A stretch of 60,000 bases of DNA from the NCBI GenBank assembly GCA_964035545.1, contig CAXIUT010000230.1, positions 994,001 through 1,054,000 on the forward strand, given 5' to 3'. The position numbers were made by a program, and so were the translations under genes. Origin of the DNA: Bugula neritina (lineage: Eukaryota > Bryozoa > Gymnolaemata > Cheilostomatida > Bugulidae). The notes under the pieces were generated by a model. It saw only the letters and a program-made list of their open reading frames with translations, was not told the origin of the DNA and did not search any database. This document shows, piece by piece, positions 1-16,901 of the stretch (its first letter is position 1; each line of letters opens with the position of its first letter).

Positions 1-733
1 ACTGCAACATACTGCAACATACTGAAATATTGTGCGACACAATAAAATGTACTGCAACATATTGAAATATACTGTAACATACTGCAACATACTAAAATAC
101 ACTGCAACACATTAAAATATACTGCAACATACTAAAACATACTGCAACATACTGAAGCACACTGTGACACACTGAAATACACTGCAACATACTGCAACAT
201 ACTGCAACATACTGAATTACACTGGAACATATTGATATACACTGCAACACATTGAAATATACTGCAACAGACTGAAACATATGGCAACATACCAAAATTT
301 ACTGCGACACACGGAAAAATACTTCAACATACGAATTATACTTCAAGTGGTGCAACATACTAAAATACACTGCAACATACTGAAATACATTGCAACACAT
401 TAAAATATACTGCAACATACTGCAACATACTGCAACATACTGAAATATTGTGCGACACATTGAAATATACTGCAATGTATTGAAATATACTGTAACATAC
501 TGCAACATACTAAAATACACTGCAACATACTGAAATACATTGCAACACATTAAAATATATTGCGACATACTGAAACATACTGCAACATGCTGAAATATAC
601 TGCAACATACTGAAATACACTATCACATATTGAAATATACTGCAACATACTGAATTACACTCTAACATACTGAAATATGCTGTAGCATACTGAAATACAC
701 TGCAACACACTGAAGTATACTGTAATACACTGA
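1..733 (+). repeat. Segmental copy, 1484-bp offset (copy 1)
   Basis: This stretch is almost base-for-base repeated 1484 bp downstream at 1485-2217. The match includes rare variants such as the AAGCACACTGTGACAC decamers and the GAATTATACTTCAAGTGG junction. Similarity ends abruptly at 734, where copy 1 reads TGAAAATTAC and copy 2 reads TGAAATGTAA. This looks like a rearrangement joint inside the array. The same segment also appears at 7430-8162 and 10461-11193. Confidence 0.85.
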
Positions 734-1484
734 AAATTACTGCAACATACGAATTATACTTCAAGTGGTGCAACATACTGAAATACATTGCAACACATTA
801 AAATATACTGCAACATACTGAAACATACTGCAACATACTGAAATATACTGCAACACACTGAAACATACGGCAACATACCGAAATAAACTGCGACACGTTG
901 AAAATTACAGCAACATACTGAAATATACTGCGACGCCTTAAAATATACTGCAACATACTGAAATAGACTGCAAGTGGTGCAACATACTGAAATACACTGT
1001 GACACACTGAAATACACTGCAACATACTGCAACATACTGCAACATACTGAAATATTGTGCGACACATTAAAATATACTGCAACATATTGAAATATACTGT
1101 AACATACTGCAACATACTAAAATACACTGCAATACAATAAAATGTACTGCAACATACTGAAACATACTGCAACATACTGAAATACACTGTGACACATTGA
1201 AATACACTGCAACATACTGCAACATACTGCAACATACTGAAATACATTGCAACACATTAAAATATACTGCAACATACTGAAACATACTGCAACATACTGA
1301 AATATACTGCAACACACTGAAACATACGGCAACATACCGAAATAAACTGCGACACAGTGAAAATTACAGCAACATACTGAAATATACTGCGACGCCTTAA
1401 AATATACTGCAACATACTGAAATAGACTGCAAGTGCAGCAACATACTGAAATACACTGTGACACACTGAAATACACTGCAACAT

Positions 1485-2217
1485 ACTGCAACATACTGCA
1501 ACATACTGAAATATTGTGCGACACAATAAAATGTACTGCAACATATTGAAATATACTGTAACATACTGCAACATACTAAAATACACTGCAACACATTAAA
1601 ATATACTGCAACATACTAAAACATACTGCAACATACTGAAGCACACTGTGACACACTGAAATACACTGCAACATACTGCAACATACTGCAACATACTGAA
1701 TTACACTGGAACATATTGATATACACTGCAACACATTGAAATATACTGCAACAGACTGAAACATATGGCAACATACCAAAATTTACTGCGACACACGGAA
1801 AAATACTTCAACATACGAATTATACTTCAAGTGGTGCAACATACTAAAATACACTGCAACATACTGAAATACATTGCAACACATTAAAATATACTGCAAC
1901 ATACTGCAACATACTGCAACATACTGAAATATTGTGCGACACATTGAAATATACTGCAATGTATTGAAATATACTGTAACATACTGCAACATACTAAAAT
2001 ACACTGCAACATACTGAAATACATTGCAACACATTAAAATATATTGCGACATACTGAAACATACTGCAACATGCTGAAATATACTGCAACATACTGAAAT
2101 ACACTATCACATATTGAAATATACTGCAACATACTGAATTACACTCTAACATACTGAAATATGCTGTAGCATACTGAAATACACTGCAACACACTGAAGT
2201 ATACTGTAATACACTGA
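1485..2217 (+). repeat. Segmental copy, 1484-bp offset (copy 2)
   Basis: This is the downstream partner of 1-733. It continues past 2217 with the variant order shared by the copies at about 8163 and 11194, so this copy retains the longer ancestral context and copy 1 is the rearranged one. Confidence 0.85.
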
Positions 2218-3599
2218 AATGTAATGCAAAATACTGAATTATACTGCAACATAGTGCAACATACTGAAATACACTACAACATACTGCAACATACTGAAAT
2301 ACACTGGAACATATTGAAATACACTGCGACACATTGAAACATACTGCAACATACTGAAATATACTGCAAGATACTGCAACATACTGAAACAGACTGTGAC
2401 ATACTGCAATACACTGCAACATACTGCAAGATACCGCAACCTACTGAAATACACTGTAACATATTGAAATACACTGCATCATACTGCAACATACTGAATT
2501 ACACTGGAACATATTGATATACACTGCAACACATTGAAATATACTGCAACACACTGAAACATACGGCAATTTACCAAAATATACTGCGACACCTTGAAAA
2601 ATACTGCAACATATGAAATATACTGCAAGTGGTGCAACATACTGAAATACAATGTGACACACTGGAATACACTGCAACATACTGCAACATACTGCAACAT
2701 ACTGAAATACACTGTAACATATTGATTTACACTGCATCATACTGCAACATACTGAAAAACACTGGAACATATTGATATACACTGCAACTCATTGAAATAT
2801 ACTGCAACACACTGCAACATACGGCAGCATACCGAAATATACTGCGACACCTTGACAAATACTGCAACATACAGAAATATACTGCAAGTGGGGCAACATA
2901 CTGAAATACACTGTGACATACTGAAATACACTGCAACATACTGCAAGATACTGCAACGTACGGAAATACAGTGTAACTTATTGAATTACACTGCATCATA
3001 CTGCAACATACTGAGATACACTGGAACATATTGATATACATTGCAACACATTGAAATATACTGCAACACACTGAACCATATGACAACATACCGAAATTTA
3101 CTGCGACACACTGAAAAACTTTGCAACATACGAATTATACTTCAAGTGGTGCAACATTCTGAAATACAATGTGACACACTGAAATACACTGCAACATACT
3201 GCAACATACTGCAACATACTGAAACATTGTGCGACACATTAAAATATACTGCGACATACTGAAACATACTGCAACATGCTGAAATATACTGCAACATACT
3301 GAAATACACTATAACATATTGAAATATACTGCAACATACTGAATTACACTCTAACATACTGAAATATGCCGTAGCATACTGAAATACACTGCAACACACT
3401 GAAGTATACTGTAATACACTGAAATGTAATGCAACATACTGAATTATACTGCAACATAGTGCAACATACTGAAATACACTGTGATACACTGAAATACACT
3501 GAAACATAATGCAACATACTGCAACATACTGAAATACACTGTAACATATCTAAATACACTGCAACATACTGCAACATACTGCAACATACTCAAATACAC

Positions 3600-4200
3600 C
3601 GTAACATATCGAAATACACTGCAACATACTGCAGCATACTGAAATGCACCGGAACATGATGGAATACCCTGCAACACATTGAAATATACTGCAACAGACT
3701 GAAACATAAGGTAACACAATGAAGTATACTGCGACACATTAAAATATACTGCAACATACTGAAATATACTGCAACATACTGAAATGTAATGTAATATACA
3801 GAAATGTACTGTAACATACTGAAATATACTGTAACAGACTGAAATATACTCTAACATACCGAAATACGCTGTAACATACTGAAATATACTGCAACATACT
3901 GCAACATGCTGAATTACACTTGAACATAATGAAATACACTGCAACACATTGAAATATACTGCAACATATCGAAATGAATGGTAAACTAGTGTAATATACT
4001 GTAACATAATGAAACATACCGGAACATACTGCAACGTAATAAAGTATAGTGTAACACACTGAAATATGCGGCAACATACCGAAATATACTGCAACACGTT
4101 GAAAAATATTGCAACACTCTGAAATATACTGCAACACACTGAAACATACGGCAACATACCGAAATAAACTGCGACACGTTGAAAATTACTGCAACATACT
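3600..4200 (+). repeat. Most diverged array segment with ACTAGT marker
   Basis: Decamers here depart furthest from consensus. Examples are CACCGGAACATGATGGAATAC near 3648, CATAAGGTAACACAATGAAG near 3711, and GAATGGTAAACTAGTGTAA near 3977. The last marker contains the palindrome ACTAGT and recurs only in domain 1, near 5738, 13048, 14800 and 16496. The segment keeps the 10-bp register through most of its length. It is probably an older, less homogenised stretch that has been copied as a block; the copy at about 12666-13266 lies 9066 bp downstream. Confidence 0.75.
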
Positions 4201-6650
4201 GAAATATACTGCGACGCCTCAAAATTTACTGCAACATACTGAAATAGACTGCAAGTGGTGCAACATACTGAAATGCACTGTGACACACTGAAATACACTG
4301 CAACATACTGCAACATACTGCAAAATACTGAAATATTGTGCTACACATTAAATTATACTGCAACATATTGAAATATACTGTAACATACTGCAACATACTA
4401 AAATACACTGCAACACAATAAAATATACTGCAACATACTGAAACATACTGCAACATACTGAAATACACTGTGACACATTGAAATACACTGCAACATACTG
4501 CAACATACTGAAATACATTGCAACACATTTAAATATACTGCAACTTACTGAAACATACTGCAACATACTGAAATATACTGCAACACACTGAAACATACGG
4601 CAACATACCGAAATAAACTACGACACGTTGAAAATTACTGCAACATACTGAAATATACTGCGACGCCTTAAAATATACTGCAACATACTGAAATAGACTG
4701 CAAGTGGTGCAACATACTGAAATACACTGTGACACACTGAAATACACTGCAACATACTGCAACATACTGAAACATTGTGCGACACAATAAAATGTACTGC
4801 AACATATTAAAATATACTGTAACATACTGCAACATACTAAAATACACTGCAACACATTAAAATATACTGCAACATACTGAAACATACTGCAACATACTGA
4901 AGCACACTGTGACACACTGAAATTTATTGCAACATACTGCAACATACTGCAACATACTGAATTACACTGGAACATATTGATATACACTGCAACACATTGA
5001 AATATACTGCAACACACTGAACCATATGGCAACATACCGAAATTTCCTGCGACACACTGAAAAACACTGCAACATACGAATTATACTTCAAGTGGTGCAA
5101 CATACTGAAATACAATGTGACACACTGAAATACACTGCAACATGCTGCAACATACTGCAACATACTGAAATATTGTGCGACACATTGAAATATACTGCAA
5201 CGTATTGAAATATACTGTAACATACTGCAACATACTAAAATACACTGCAACATACTGAAATACATTGCAACACATTAAAATATATTGCGACATACTTAAA
5301 CATACTGCAACATGCTGAAATATACTGCAACATACTGAAATACACTATCACATATTGAAATATACTGCAACATACTGAATTACACTCTAACATACTGAAA
5401 TATGCTGTAGCATACTGAAATACACTGCAACACACTGAAGTATACTGTAATACACTGAAATGTAGTGCAACATACTGATTTATACTGCAACATAGTGCAA
5501 CATACTGAAATACACTACAACATACTGCAACATACTGAAATGTAATGTAATATACAGAAATGTACCGTAACATACTGAAATATACTGTAACGGACTGAAA
5601 CATACTCTAACATACCGAAATACGCTGTAACATACTGAAATATACTGCAACATACTGCAACATATTGAATTACACTTGAACATAATGAAATACACTGCAA
5701 CACATTGAAATATACTGCAACATATCGAAATGAATGGTAAACTAGTGTAACATACTGTAACATAATCAAACATACCGGAATATACTGCAACATAATGAAG
5801 TATAGTGTAACACACTGAAATATGCGGCAACATACCGAAATATACTTCAACACGTTGAAAAATATTGCAACATACTGAAATATACTGCAACAGACTGCAA
5901 CATACTGAAATACACTGGAACATATTGAAATACACTGCAACACTCTGAAATATACTGCAACACACTGAAACATACGGCAACATACCGAATTAAACTGCGA
6001 CACGTTGAAAATTACTGCAACATACTGAAATATACTGCGACGCCTTAAAATATACTGCAACATACTGAAATAGACTGCAAGTGGTGCAACATAGTGAAAT
6101 ACACTGTGACACACTGAATTACACTGCAACATACTGCAACATACTGCAACATACTGAAATATTGTGCGACACAACAAAATATACTGCAACATATTGAAAT
6201 ATACTGTAACATACTGCAACATACTAAAATACACTGCAACACAATAAAATATACTGCAACATACTGAAACATCCTGCAACATACTGAAATACACTGTGAC
6301 ACATTGAAATACACTGCAACATACTGCAACATACTGCAACATACTGAAATACATTGCAACACATTTAAATATACTGCAACTTACTGAAACATACTGCAAC
6401 ATACTGAAATATACTGAAACACACTGAAACACACGGCAACATACCGAAATAAACTGCGACACGTTGAAAATTACTGCAACATACTGAAATAGACTGCAAG
6501 TGGTGCAACATACTGAAATACACTGTGACACACTGAAATACACTGCAACATACTGCAACATACTGCAACATACTGAAATATTGTGCGACACATTAAAATA
6601 TACTGCAACATATTGAAATATACTGTAACATACTGCAACATACTAAAATA

Positions 6651-9600
6651 CACTGCAACACAATAAAATATACTGCAACATACTGAAACATACTGCAACA
6701 TACTGAAATACACTGTGACACATTGAAATACACTGCAACATACTGCAACATACTGCAACATACTGAAATACATTGCAACACATTTAAATATACTGCAACT
6801 TACTGAAACATACTGCAACATACTGAAATATACTGCAACACACTGAAACACACGGCAACATACCGAAATAAACTGCGACACGTTGAAAATTACTGCAACA
6901 TACTGAAATAGACTGCAAGTGGTGCAACATACTGAAATACACTGTGACACACTGAAATACACTGCAACATACTGCAACATACTGCAACATACTGAAATAT
7001 TGTGCGACACATTAAAATATACTGCAACATATTGAAATATACTGTAACATACTGCAACATACTAAAATACACTGCAACACAATAAAATGTACTGCAACAT
7101 ACTGAAACATACTGCAACATACTGAAATACACTGTGACACATTGAAATACACTGCAACATACTGCAACATACTGCAACATACTGAAATACATTGCAACAC
7201 ATTAAAATATACTGCAACATACTGAAACATACTGCAACATACTGAAATATACTGCAACACACTGAAACATACGGCAACATACCGAAATAAACTGCGACAC
7301 AGTGAAAATTACAGCAACATACTGAAATATACTGCGACGCCTTAAAATATACTGCAACATACTGAAATAGACTGCAAGTGCAGCAACATACTGAAATACA
7401 CTGTGACACACTGAAATACACTGCAACATACTGCAACATACTGCAACATACTGAAATATTGTGCGACACAATAAAATGTACTGCAACATATTGAAATATA
7501 CTGTAACATACTGCAACATACTAAAATACACTGCAACACATTAAAATATACTGCAACATACTAAAACATACTGCAACATACTGAAGCACACTGTGACACA
7601 CTGAAATACACTGCAACATACTGCAACATACTGCAACATACTGAATTACACTGGAACATATTGATATACACTGCAACACATTGAAATATACTGCAACAGA
7701 CTGAAACATATGGCAACATACCAAAATTTACTGCGACACACGGAAAAATACTTCAACATACGAATTATACTTCAAGTGGTGCAACATACTAAAATACACT
7801 GCAACATACTGAAATACATTGCAACACATTAATATATACTGCAACATACTGCAACATACTGCAACATACTGAAATATTGTGCGACACATTGAAATATACT
7901 GCAATGTATTGAAATATACTGTAACATACTGCAACATACTAAAATACACTGCAACATACTGAAATACATTGCAACACATTAAAATATATTGCGACATATT
8001 GAAACATACTGCAACATGCTGAAATATACTGCAACATACTGAAATACACTATCACATATTGAAATATACTGCAACATACTGAATTACACTCTAACATACT
8101 GAAATATGCTGTAGCATACTGAAATACACTGCAACACACTGAAGTATACTGTAATACACTGAAATGTAATGCAAAATACTGAATTATACTGCAACATAGT
8201 GCAACATACTGAAATACACTACAACATACTGCAACATACTGAAATACACTGGAACATATTGAAATACACTGCGACACATTGAAACATACTGCAACATACT
8301 GAAATATACTGCAAGATACTGCAACATACTGAAACAGACTGTGACATACTGAAATACACTGCAACATACTGCAAGATACCGCAACCTACTGAAATACACT
8401 GTAACATATTGAAATACACTGCATCATACTGCAACATACTGAATTACACTGGAACATATTGATATACACTGCAACACATTGAAATATACTGCAACACACT
8501 GAAACATACGGCAATTTACCAAAATATACTGCGACACCTTGAAAAATACTGCAACATATGAAATATACTGCAAGTGGTGCAACATACTGAAATACAATGT
8601 GACACACTGGAATACACTGCAACATACTGCAACATACTGCAACATACTGAAATACACTGTAACATATTGATTTACACTGCATCATACTGCAACATACTGA
8701 AAAACACTGGAACATATTGATATACACTGCAACTCATTGAAATATACTGCAACACACTGCAACATACGGCAGCATACCGAAATATACTGCGACACCTTGA
8801 CAAATACTGCAACATACAGAAATATACTGCAAGTGGGGCAACATACTGAAATACACTGTGACATACTGAAATACACTGCAACATACTGCAAGATACTGCA
8901 ACGTACGGAAATACAGTGTAACTCATTGAATTACACTGCATCATACTGCAACATACTGAGATACACTGGAACATATTGATATACATTGCAACACATTGAA
9001 ATATACTGCAACACACTGAACCATATGACAACATACCGAAATTTACTGCGACACACTGAAAAACTTTGCAACATACGAATTATACTTCAAGTGGTGCAAC
9101 ATTCTGAAATACAATGTGACACACTGAAATACACTGCAACATACTGCAACATACTGCAACATACTGAAATATTGTGCGACACATTGAAATTTACTGCAAC
9201 ATATTGAAATATACTGTAACATACTGCAACATACTAAAATACACTGCAACATACTGAAATACATTGCAACACATTAAAATATACTGCGACATACTGAAAC
9301 ATACTGCAACATGCTGAAATATACTGCAACATACTGAAATACACTATAACATATTGAAATATACTGCAACATACTGAATTACACTCTAACATACTGAAAT
9401 ATGCCGTAGCATACTGAAATACACTGCAACACACTGAAGTATACTGTAATACACTGAAATGTAATGCAACATACTGAATTATACTGCAACATAGTGCAAC
9501 ATACTGAAATACACTGTGACACACTGAAATACACTGAAACATAATGCAACATACTGCAACACACTGAAATACACTGTAACATATCTAAATACACTGCAAC

Positions 9601-9681
9601 ATACTGCAACATACTACAACATACTCAAATACACCGTAACATATCGAAATACACTGCAACATACTGCAGCATACTGAAATG
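6651..9681 (+). repeat. 3031-bp higher-order repeat, copy 1
   Basis: This segment is tandemly repeated at 9682-12712 with very few differences. Matching landmarks include the GACACAGTGAAAATTACAGC variant at 7296 and 10327 and the GCAGCAACATAC junction at 7380 and 10411. A third relative lies at about 955-3480, offset 5945 bp. That relative lacks nine decamers near 3235, which changes the offset to 6035 bp downstream of that point. Confidence 0.88.
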
Positions 9682-12600
9682 CACTGCAACACAATAAAAT
9701 ATACTGCAACATACTGAAACATACTGCAACATACTGAAAAACACTGTGACACATTGAAATACACTGCAACATACTGCAACATACTGCAACATACTGAAAT
9801 ACATTGCAACACATTTAAATATACTGCAACTTACTGAAACATACTGCAACATACTGAAATATACTGCAACACACTGAAACACACGGCAACATACCGAAAT
9901 AAACTGCGACACGTTGAAAATTACTGCAACATACTGAAATAGACTGCAAGTGGTGCAACATACTGAAATACACTGTGACACACTGAAATACACTGCAACA
10001 TACTGCAACATACTGCAACATACTGAAATATTGTGCGACACATTAAAATATACTGCAACATATTGAAATATACTGTAACATACTGCAACATACTAAAATA
10101 CACTGCAACACAATAAAATGTACTGCAACATACTGAAACATACTGCAACATACTGAAATACACTGTGACACATTGAAATACACTGCAACATACTGCAACA
10201 TACTGCAACATACTGAAATACATTGCAACACATTAAAATATACTGCAACATACTGAAACATACTGCAACATACTGAAATATACTGCAACACACTGAAACA
10301 TACGGCAACATACCGAAATAAACTGCGACACAGTGAAAATTACAGCAACATACTGAAATATACTGCGACGCCTTAAAATATACTGCAACATACTGAAATA
10401 GACTGCAAGTGCAGCAACATACTGAAATACACTGTGACACACTGAAATACACTGCAACATACTGCAACATACTGCAACATACTGAAATATTGTGCGACAC
10501 AATAAAATGTACTGCAATATATTGAAATATACTGTAACATACTGCAACATACTAAAATACACTGCAACACATTAAAATATACTGCAACAGACTAAAACAT
10601 ACTGCAACATACTGAAGCACACTGTGACACACTGAAATACACTGCAACATACTGCAACATACTGCAACATACTGAATTACACTGGAACATATTGATATAC
10701 ACTGCAACACATTGAAATATACTGCAACAGACTGAAACATATGGCAACATACCAAAATTTACTGCGACACACGGAAAAATACTTCAACATACGAATTATA
10801 CTTCAAGTGGTGCAACATACTAAAATACACTGCAACATACTGAAATACATTGCAACACATTAATATATACTGCAACATACTGCAACATACTGCAACATAC
10901 TGAAATATTGTGCGACACATTGAAATATACTGCAATGTATTGAAATATACTGTAACATACTGCAACATACTAAAATACACTGCAACATACTGAAATACAT
11001 TGCAACACATTAAAATATATTGCGACATACTGAAACATACTGCAACATGCTGAAATATACTGCAACATACTGAAATACACTATCACATATTGAAATATAC
11101 TGCAACATACTGAATTACACTCTAACATACTGAAATATGCTGTAGCATACTGAAATACACTGCAACACACTGAAGTATACTGTAATACACTGAAATGTAA
11201 TGCAAAATACTGAATTATACTGCAACATAGTGCAACATACTGAAATACACTACAACATACTGCAACATACTGAAATACACTGGAACATATTGAAATACAC
11301 TGCGACACATTGAAACATACTGCAACATACTGAAATATACTGCAAGATACTGCAACATACTGAAACAGACTGTGACATACTGAAATACACTGCAACATAC
11401 TGCAAGATACCGCAACCTACTGAAATACACTGTAACATATTGAAATACACTGCATCATACTGCAACATACTGAATTACACTGGAACATATTGATATACAC
11501 TGCAACACATTGAAATATACGGCAACACACTGAAACATACGGCAATTTACCAAAATATACTGCGACACCTTGAAAAATACTGCAACATATGAAATATACT
11601 GCAAGTGGTGCAACATACTGAAATACAATGTGACACACTGGAATACACTGCAACATACTGCAACATACTGCAACATACTGAAATACACTGTAACATATTG
11701 ATTTACACTGCATCATACTGCAACATACTGAAAAACACTGGAACATATTGATATACACTGCAACTCATTGAAATATACTGCAACACACTGCAACATACGG
11801 CAGCATACGGAAATATACTGCGACACCTTGACAAATACTGCAACATACAGAAATATACTGCAAGTGGGGCAACATACTGAAATACACTGTGACATACTGA
11901 AATACACTGCAACATACTGCAAGATACTGCAACGTACGGAAATACAGTGTAACTTATTGAATTACACTGCATCATACTGCAACATACTGAGATACACTGG
12001 AACATATTGATATACATTGCAACACATTGAAATATACTGCAACACACTGAACCATATGACAACATACCGAAATTTACTGCGACACACTGAAAAACTTTGC
12101 AACATACGAATTATACTTCAAGTGGTGCAACATTCTGAAATACAATGTGACACACTGAAATACACTGCAACATACTGCAACATACTGCAACATACTGAAA
12201 TATTGTGCGACACATCGAAATTTACTGCAACATATTGAAATATACTGTAACATACTGCAACATACTAAAATACACTGCAACATACTGAAATACATTGCAA
12301 CACATTAAAATATACTGCGACATACTGAAACATACTGCAACATGCTGAAATATACTGCAACATACTGAAATACACTATAACATATTGAAATATACTGCAA
12401 CATACTGAATTACACTCTAACATACTGAAATATGCCGTAGCATACTGAAATACACTGCAACACACTGAAGTATACTGTAATACACTGAAATGTAATGCAA
12501 CATACTGAATTATACTGCAACATAGTGCAACATACTGAAATACACTGTGACACACTGAAATACACTGAAACATAATGCAACATACTGCAACATACTGAAA

Positions 12601-12712
12601 TACACTGTAACATATCTAAATACACTGCAACATACTGCAACATACTACAACATACTCAAATACACCGTAACATATCGAAATACACTGCAACATACTGCAG
12701 CATACTGAAATG
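9682..12712 (+). repeat. 3031-bp higher-order repeat, copy 2
   Basis: This is the tandem partner of 6651-9681. The two joints share only the short word GCAC: 9681-9684 reads GCAC then TGCAAC, while 12712-12715 reads GCAC then CGGAAC. Single-base differences are sparse, for example ATTGAAACATAC at 7998 against ACTGAAACATAC at 11029. That points to a recent duplication, or to strong homogenisation. Confidence 0.88.
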
Positions 12713-13509
12713 CACCGGAACATAATGGAATACCCTGCAACACATTGAAATATACTGCAACAGACTGAAACATAAGGTAACACAATGAAGTATACTGCGA
12801 CACATTAAAATATACTGCAACATACTGAAATATACTGCAACATACTGAAATGTAATGTAATATACAGAAATGTACTGTAACATACTGAAATATACTGTAA
12901 CAGACTGAAATATACTCTAACATACCGAAATACGCTGTAACATACTGAAATATACTGCAACATACTGCAACATGCTGAATTACACTTGAACATAATGAAA
13001 TACACTGCAACACATTGAAATATACTGCAACATATCGAAATGAATGGTAAACTAGTGTAATATACTGTAACATAATGAAACATACCGGAACATACTGCAA
13101 CGTAATAAAGTATAGTGTAACACACTGAAATATGCGGCAACATACCGAAATATACTGCAACACGTTGAAAAATATTGCAACACTCTGAAATATACTGCAA
13201 CACACTGAAACATACGGCAACATACCGAAATAAACTGCGACACGTTGAAAATTACTGCAACATACTGAAATATACTGCGACGCCTTAAAATTTACTGCAA
13301 CATACTGAAATAGACTGCAAGTGGTGCAACATACTGAAATGCACTGTGACACACTGAAATACACTGCAACATACTGCAACATACTGCAAAATACTGAAAT
13401 ATTGTGCGACACATTAAAATATACTGCAACATATTGAAATATACTGTAACATACTGCAACATACTAAAATACACTGCAACACAATAAAATATACTGCAAC
13501 ATACTGAAA

Positions 13510-15205
13510 CATACTGCAACATACTGAAATACACTGTGACACATTGAAATACACTGCAACATACTGCAACATACTGAAATACATTGCAACACATTTAAAT
13601 ATACTGCAACTTACTGAAACATACTGCAACATACTGAAATATACTGCAACACACTGAAACATACGGCAACATACCGAAATAAACTACGACACGTTGAAAA
13701 TTACTGCAACATACTGAAATATACTGCGACGCCTTAAAATATACTGCAACATACTGAAATAGACTGCAAGTGGTGCAACATACTGAAATACACTGTGACA
13801 CACTGAAATACACTGCAACATACTGCAACATACTGAAATATTGTGCGACACAATAAAATGTACTGCAACATATTAAAATATACTGTAACATACTGCAACA
13901 TACTAAAATACACTGCAACACATTAAAATATACTGCAACATACTGAAACATACTGCAACATACTGAAGCACACTGTGACACACTGAAATTTATTGCAACA
14001 TACTGCAACATACTGCAACATACTGAATTACACTGGAACATATTGATATACACTGCAACACATTGAAATATACTGCAACACACTGAACCATATGGCAACA
14101 TACCGAAATTTCCTGCGACACACTGAAAAACACTGCAACATACGAATTATACTTCAAGTGGTGCAACATACTGAAATACAATGTGACACACTGAAATACA
14201 CTGCAACATGCTGCAACATACTGCAACATACTGAAATATTGTGCGACACATTGAAATATACTGCAACGTATTGAAATATACTGTAACATACTGCAACATA
14301 CTAAAATACACTGCAACATACTGAAATACATTGCAACACATTAAAATATATTGCGACATACTTAAACATACTGCAACATGCTGAAATATACTGCAACATA
14401 CTGAAATACACTATCACATATTGAAATATACTGCAACATACTGAATTACACTCTAACATACTGAAATATGCTGTAGCATACTGAAATACACTGCAACACA
14501 CTGAAGTATACTGTAATACACTGAAATGTAGTGCAACATACTGATTTATACTGCAACATAGTGCAACATACTGAAATACACTACAACATACTGCAACATA
14601 CTGAAATGTAATGTAATATACAGAAATGTACCGTAACATACTGAAATATACTGTAACGGACTGAAACATACTCTAACATACCGAAATACGCTGTAACATA
14701 CTGAAATATACTGCAACATACTGCAACATATTGAATTACACTTGAACATAATGAAATACACTGCAACACATTGAAATATACTGCAACATATCGAAATGAA
14801 TGGTAAACTAGTGTAACATACTGTAACATAATCAAACATACCGGAATATACTGCAACGTAATGAAGTATAGTGTAACACACTGAAATATGCGGCAACATA
14901 CCGAAATATACTTCAACACGTTGAAAAATATTGCAACATACTGAAATATACTGCAACAGACTGCAACATACTGAAATACACTGGAACATATTGAAATACA
15001 CTGCAACACTCTGAAATATACTGCAACACACTGAAACATACGGCAACATACCGAATTAAACTGCGACACGTTGAAAATTACTGCAACATACTGAAATATA
15101 CTGCGACGCCTTAAAATATACTGCAACATACTGAAATAGACTGCAAGTGGTGCAACATAGTGAAATACACTGTGACACACTGAATTACACTGCAACATAC
15201 TGCAA
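13510..15205 (+). repeat. 1696-bp tandem duplication, copy 1
   Basis: Landmarks here reappear 1696 bp downstream: CATATGGCAACATACCGAAA near 14090 and 15786, GTAAACTAGTGTAACATAC near 14804 and 16500, and CATGCTGCAACATAC near 14206 and 15902. A further relative lies 9066 bp upstream, at about 4444-6140. Boundaries are accurate to a few tens of bases, because flanking decamers are similar. Confidence 0.82.
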
Positions 15206-16901
15206 CATACTGCAACATACTGAAATACACTGTGACACATTGAAATACACTGCAACATACTGCAACATACTGAAATACATTGCAACACATTTAAATATAC
15301 TGCAACTTACTGAAACATACTGCAACATACTGAAATATACTGCAACACACTGAAACATACGGCAACATACCGAAATAAACTACGACACGTTGAAAATTAC
15401 TGCAACATACTGAAATATACTGCGACGCCTTAAAATATACTGCAACATACTGAAATAGACTGCAAGTGGTGCAACATACTGAAATACACTGTGACACACT
15501 GAAATACACTGCAACATACTGCAACATACTGAAATATTGTGCGACACAATAAAATGTACTGCAACATATTAAAATATACTGTAACATACTGCAACATACT
15601 AAAATACACTGCAACACATTAAAATATACTGCAACATACTGAAACATACTGCAACATACTGAAGCACACTGTGACACACTGAAATTTATTGCAACATACT
15701 GCAACATACTGCAACATACTGAATTACACTGGAACATATTGATATACACTGCAACACATTGAAATATACTGCAACACACTGAACCATATGGCAACATACC
15801 GAAATTTCCTGCGACACACTGAAAAACACTGCAACATACGAATTATACTTCAAGTGGTGCAACATACTGAAATACAATGTGACACACTGAAATACACTGC
15901 AACATGCTGCAACATACTGCAACATACTGAAATATTGTGCGACACATTGAAATATACTGCAACGTATTGAAATATACTGTAACATACTGCAACATACTAA
16001 AATACACTGCAACATACTGAAATACATTGCAACACATTAAAATATATTGCGACATACTTAAACATACTGCAACATGCTGAAATATACTGCAACATACTGA
16101 AATACACTATCACATATTGAAATATACTGCAACATACTGAATTACACTCTAACATACTGAAATATGCTGTAGCATACTGAAATACACTGCAACACACTGA
16201 AGTATACTGTAATACACTGAAATGTAGTGCAACATACTGATTTATACTGCAACATAGTGCAACATACTGAAATACACTACAACATACTGCAACATACTGA
16301 AATGTAATGTAATATACAGAAATGTACCGTAACATACTGAAATATACTGTAACGGACTGAAACATACTCTAACATACCGAAATACGCTGTAACATACTGA
16401 AATATACTGCAACATACTGCAACATATTGAATTACACTTGAACATAATGAAATACACTGCAACACATTGAAATATACTGCAACATATCGAAATGAATGGT
16501 AAACTAGTGTAACATACTGTAACATAATCAAACATACCGGAATATACTGCAACGTAATGAAGTATAGTGTAACACACTGAAATATGCGGCAACATACCGA
16601 AATATACTTCAACACGTTGAAAAATATTGCAACATACTGAAATATACTGCAACAGACTGCAACATACTGAAATACACTGGAACATATTGAAATACACTGC
16701 AACACTCTGAAATATACTGCAACACACTGAAACATACGGCAACATACCGAATTAAACTGCGACACGTTGAAAATTACTGCAACATACTGAAATATACTGC
16801 GACGCCTTAAAATATACTGCAACATACTGAAATAGACTGCAAGTGGTGCAACATAGTGAAATACACTGTGACACACTGAATTACACTGCAACATACTGCA
16901 A
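15206..16901 (+). repeat. 1696-bp tandem duplication, copy 2
   Basis: This is the second tandem copy of 13510-15205. Beyond it, sequence at 16902-17600 follows the pattern of about 6140-6840 (offset 10762 bp). The second copy therefore restores the original downstream context, and the first copy is the inserted one. Confidence 0.82.

Noticed and set aside
2792-3034. Plus-strand open frames of 60-93 codons repeated through the array
   Set aside because: They arise where ACTGAA decamers happen to keep TGA out of one frame. They move with the repeat and carry no independent signal.
5515-6591. Minus-strand open frame of about 358 codons, and hundreds of similar ones across the array
   Set aside because: They are forced by a stop-free 10-bp monomer read in any frame, overlap one another in several frames, and begin and end wherever decamer variants place ATG or TAG. 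No codon bias, splice signal or non-repetitive domain supports them.
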